A program made the translations under genes and the position numbers. Below are positions 6,491 through 7,388 of a stretch of DNA of 7,388 nt, piece after piece. The notes under the pieces were generated by a model. It made no database searches. It was not told the DNA's origin and was given only the letters and a program-made list of their open reading frames with translations. Every line of letters begins with the position of its first letter. The first letter of the stretch is position 1. Source of the stretch: Candidatus Omnitrophica bacterium CG07_land_8_20_14_0_80_50_8 (GTDB lineage Bacteria > Omnitrophota > Gorgyraeia > 2-02-FULL-51-18); NCBI GenBank assembly GCA_002779345.1, contig PEWW01000010.1, forward strand, positions 1 to 7,388, read 5' to 3'.

Positions 6491-7388
6491 TTATATCAAA
6501 TTACCGATTTTTAAAAAAGACTCACCCATCACATCGATTTGCCACGGCAAAAGACAGCCCAAAACTTCAAGCCCTTGACGGTTTTTAGGCGCCGCAAGCG
6601 CCAGCGTCTCCAAGACCGCGTTGGCGGCCAATAAACTCGGATGAATTTTAAGTTCCAACGCCAACTTTTCACGATCCGCCTTCATCGCGCCCAATCTTTG
6701 CGTTGAAGCTTCGGTCCAAGACCGTGATTTGCTCAAAAAAGGTTTTCGGGTAAACTGCGCTTGCGGTTTGGACTTGGCCTCCTCCAGGATACGGTTCAGT
6801 GTGTCACGGTGTTCATTTCTAACGTGACGCGGCGCTTTTGGCATGAGCGCGGCGTCCATGCCGGGATTCGCGCTCGACCAACGCGCGAGGTCAATCAGAA
6901 TTTCCGAATTCATAATTTTAAAACTTGGCCGGTCTCGACGGCGCGCTTCAGCCTCTCGCCAAATCCAAAGCTCTTTTAAAATAGTAAGCGCCGCGCCGCT
7001 CAATGCCTTCGACCCTTTCACCTGCCAAGCAATGTCGTCGCCTGCTTTGTGATCGTGCGATAACTGCGTTGTCCGGATAAGTTTCTCACAGGTTTGGCGG
7101 TGCCATGGGAGTCTTCCCAAACCGGTTAATTCATCCTTCATGAGGTCAGAGATCGTTTTGAGATAATGGGTGTCATTTCCCGCGTAGATCAGCAATTTTT
7201 CATCCAGCGGACGTTCGGACCAATCGGCCTTCTGGGCGCCCTTAGGCAACTCGACGGCACAATGTTTTCGAGCCAGATCACTCAAACCCTGCTTGTCATA
7301 ACCTAAGAACTGCGCGGCGATCATGGTGTCGAAGATTTCCAAAGGCATGAAACCGAACGTTTTTTTTAATATCCTCAAATCGAAGTCA
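6491..7388 (-). CDS. rnd: Ribonuclease D (C-terminal part, runs off right edge)
   Basis: RNase D is a 3'-5' exoribonuclease that trims tRNA precursors and other small structured RNAs. The stop is TAA at 6491-6493, and 298 codons are visible. The frame does not begin at the TTG at 7378: the three codons before it read D-F-D, giving DFDLRIL, the family's motif II, with the catalytic Asp at 7381-7379. Counting that TTG as residue 1, next come IFDTMIAAQFLG (15-26), LSDLARK (32-38), KADWSERPL (50-58) and motif III YAGND (65-69, the YxxxD of the DEDDy class). An HRDC domain spans about 123-205, with the core LKELWIWREAEARRRDRP. The C-terminal helical domain follows (about 225-295), with KIHPSLLA and a WQxxxxGESFL ending typical of RNase D. 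Motif I (the DxE) must lie beyond the right edge. The gene is 9 nt upstream of gatC and probably shares its transcript. Confidence 0.92.
   Translation of the reverse strand, partial: DFDLRILKKTFGFMPLEIFDTMIAAQFLGYDKQGLSDLARKHCAVELPKGAQKADWSERPLDEKLLIYAGNDTHYLKTISDLMKDELTGLGRLPWHRQTCEKLIRTTQLSHDHKAGDDIAWQVKGSKALSGAALTILKELWIWREAEARRRDRPSFKIMNSEILIDLARWSSANPGMDAALMPKAPRHVRNEHRDTLNRILEEAKSKPQAQFTRKPFLSKSRSWTEASTQRLGAMKADREKLALELKIHPSLLAANAVLETLALAAPKNRQGLEVLGCLLPWQIDVMGESFLKIGNLI

Noticed and set aside
1..7388. Defence island, mobile element, CRISPR array or RNA gene
   Set aside because: No spaced direct repeats, transposase, integrase, tRNA cloverleaf or rRNA-like sequence was seen; the window is filled by conserved housekeeping genes with only short gaps.

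Overview
The window looks like a stretch of ordinary bacterial chromosome. Every gene I can support lies on the minus strand, so transcription runs from high to low coordinates. In that order the genes are: a 3' part of rnd (ribonuclease D, cut by the right edge), gatC, gatA, gatB, a divergent polysaccharide deacetylase of the YibQ/DUF610 type, tsaD, a small helix-turn-helix protein with a C-terminal membrane segment, and the 5' part of polA (DNA polymerase I, cut by the left edge). All gaps are short: 9 nt, 1 nt, a 7-nt overlap, 43, 134, 60 and 100 nt. Nearly all of the window is coding. I saw no rRNA, tRNA, CRISPR array, insertion sequence, prophage gene or convincing rho-independent terminator.

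Organism: genes are co-directional and tightly packed, G+C is mixed at roughly half, and GTG is used as a start at least twice. The organism has GatCAB, so it probably makes Gln-tRNA(Gln) and/or Asn-tRNA(Asn) by transamidation. It also has an envelope-anchored divergent polysaccharide deacetylase, which suggests a Gram-negative-type envelope. Together with the membrane-tethered excisionase-like HTH protein and an intergenic CCTGCCGGCAGG palindrome, this fits an uncultured lineage such as Candidatus Omnitrophota. That assignment is a recollection-based guess, not something the window proves.

Layout: 6491-7388 holds RNase D (end of the DEDDy exonuclease domain, HRDC domain, C-terminal helical domain). 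4723-6481 holds gatC and gatA, and 3302-4729 holds gatB; the three are essentially contiguous. 2422-3258 holds the deacetylase-like protein, 1268-2287 tsaD, 842-1207 the HTH/membrane protein and 1-741 the 5'-3' exonuclease domain of polA.

How the genes fit together: RNase D (tRNA 3' trimming), GatCAB (tRNA-dependent amidation) and TsaD (t6A37 modification of ANN-decoding tRNAs) give the run a tRNA-maturation theme, with an envelope gene and a DNA-replication/repair gene placed alongside. I see no undescribed multi-gene system. The item most worth a second look is the small membrane-tethered HTH protein between tsaD and polA.
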